Shown here: positions 34,747 to 35,243 of the stretch, in pieces | Layout of the letters: each line of letters starts with the position of its first letter | Numbering within the stretch: position 1 is the stretch's first letter | From: Oscillospiraceae bacterium | Lineage (GTDB): Bacteria > Bacillota > Clostridia > Oscillospirales > Ruminococcaceae | Assembly: GCA_902779915.1 (NCBI GenBank) | Contig: CACZDM010000008.1 | Coordinates: 1 to 35,243 of the forward strand | Reading direction: 5' to 3' | Length of the DNA: 35,243 nucleotides | Translations under genes and position numbers: made by a program | The notes under the pieces: generated by a model | Told to the model about the DNA's origin: nothing | Seen by the model: the letters and a program-made list of their open reading frames with translations, nothing else | Database searches by the model: none

Positions 34747-34950
34747 GGGTTATGTATGTCCCTTTCCAACTTTTTGCTTAAAAAATTCGATTCTTTGCCT
34801 AAAAAAGTCAAAAAATTTAAATATCCTCAATTGCATTTTAAAAAACATCTAAAAAACAAATTAAGCGCCGCCAGCTCACAACCAGCTGTCATATAAAATT
34901 CTATCCAGGCAAAAAGTTCTTTCAAAGCACCAATAACAAGCGGTAGGCTG
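34747..34950 (+). repeat. Dispersed repeat, copy D (single orientation)
   Basis: It begins GGGTTATGTATGTCCC, then CTTTTTGCTT. The core starts GCGCCGCCAGCTCACAAC (34865), followed by CAGCTGTCATATAAAA, TTCTTTCAAAGC and the end AACAAGCGGTAG (34946). Length and layout match copy B. No coding sequence is seen in the gap. Confidence 0.7.
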
Positions 34951-35035
34951 ATGTCCTCGTAAAATGACTGTTGTTAAAAATAACTAAATTTTTGAATTAG
35001 TTTTTGTGTATTCCCACAAAAATATCAAAACCATA

Positions 35036-35064
35036 TTGACAAAATTAGACAAAAGTGTTAAAAT
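35036..35064 (+). promoter_or_regulatory. Promoter of the NHLP-type precursor gene
   Basis: TTGACA (35036-35041), a 17-base spacer and TAAAAT (35059-35064), leaving a 5' UTR of about 65 bases. Confidence 0.8.
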
Positions 35065-35134
35065 TGTGACAGTGGATTAAAATTCCACTAAATAATTTAA
35101 TTTTTTAAACACTTGAAAGGAGTGTGTGTGAACT

Positions 35135-35243
35135 ATGTTAGATCTACAAAAATATTTGAAAAGGGCTGCCGCTGATCCAGGCTTTAAAGCAAAACTTTTA
35201 AAAAACGCTAATCAAGCAATCAAAGACGAATTTGGCGAGGATT
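35135..35243 (+). CDS. NHLP-leader RiPP precursor, 5' part only
   Basis: The ATG at 35135 follows AAAGGAG (35116-35122, a rather long 12-base gap); an in-frame TGA just upstream fixes the start. The 36 visible codons include LKRAAADPGFKAKLLKNANQ, with AIKDEFGED after it. The family of nitrile-hydratase-like leader peptides has the same shape (helix, A-x-D-P-x-F-K/R-x-x-L-L, then A-I-x-x-E-F/L-G). Such leaders guide RiPP maturation enzymes such as radical-SAM, lanthipeptide or cyclodehydratase proteins. The core peptide lies outside the window, so the modification class cannot be told. Confidence 0.7.
   Translation, partial: MLDLQKYLKRAAADPGFKAKLLKNANQAIKDEFGED

Noticed and set aside
1-35243. 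CRISPR array, integrase, IS transposase or phage genes
   Set aside because: No regularly spaced short direct repeats and no recombinase or transposase motif were seen. The dispersed repeats are too few, too long and too irregularly placed for a CRISPR array.

Overview
The window looks like a low-GC, spore-forming Firmicute (Clostridia-like). It carries an alpha/beta-type small acid-soluble spore protein, a BlaI/M56-peptidase pair with TACA-NN-TGTA operators, lepA-hemW and trmN6-rsmI gene pairs, and strong SD sequences with frequent TTG/GTG starts. Several large secreted proteins, a candidate secreted ADP-ribosyltransferase-like effector, decaying paralogues and frameshifted genes suggest a host- or community-associated lineage with ongoing gene decay. 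That lifestyle is inference; no taxonomic marker lies inside the window.

Layout. 1-300: two tandem strong promoters and a leader, probably for an rRNA operon running off the left edge. 345-552: palindromic dispersed repeat. 699-5147 (-): 1482-aa secreted beta-helix/InlB-like repeat protein. 5439-10740 (+): a seven-gene run in the order signal-peptide GNAT, double GNAT, ketosynthase, chain-length-factor-like protein, FabZ-like dehydratase, acyl carrier protein, chorismate mutase-like protein, then a coupled RimJ/RimL-type GNAT. This resembles a minimal type II fatty-acid/polyketide cassette and is the best candidate for an undescribed pathway. 10840-11049 (-): spore SASP. 11265-12740 (-): secreted LRR protein with an ART-like C-terminal domain. 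13109-13441 (+): small winged-helix-like protein. 13465-15743 (-): BlaI repressor, M56 peptidase and a truncated tandem copy of the latter. 15895-17331 (-): orphan trpB behind what reads as a complete ribosome-mediated Trp attenuator with a 30-residue leader peptide. 17614-18822 (+): degenerate ROK regulator.

19007-26433 is a secretome island. It holds two helical secreted proteins in one minus-strand operon, a frameshifted ferritin-like gene, a broken secreted-protein pseudogene, and a 686-aa secreted alpha-solenoid-like protein. A tRNA-Pro(UGG) follows on the minus strand, then another large inverted copy of the dispersed repeat. 27354-34538 is housekeeping: Cof-type HAD phosphatase, typA, trmN6, rsmI (+), then hemW and lepA (-). 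The right edge holds another dispersed repeat copy, a strong promoter and the first 36 codons of a gene that matches the NHLP (nitrile-hydratase-like leader peptide) RiPP-precursor family, so a RiPP biosynthetic locus may start just beyond the window.

Themes: secretion (at least five Sec signal peptides), small-molecule acylation (KS/CLF/FabZ/ACP plus three GNATs), amino-acid-responsive attenuation, and a family of roughly 80-200 bp GCCGCC-ended repeats at four intergenic sites. All assignments are by eye from motifs; no database search was possible.
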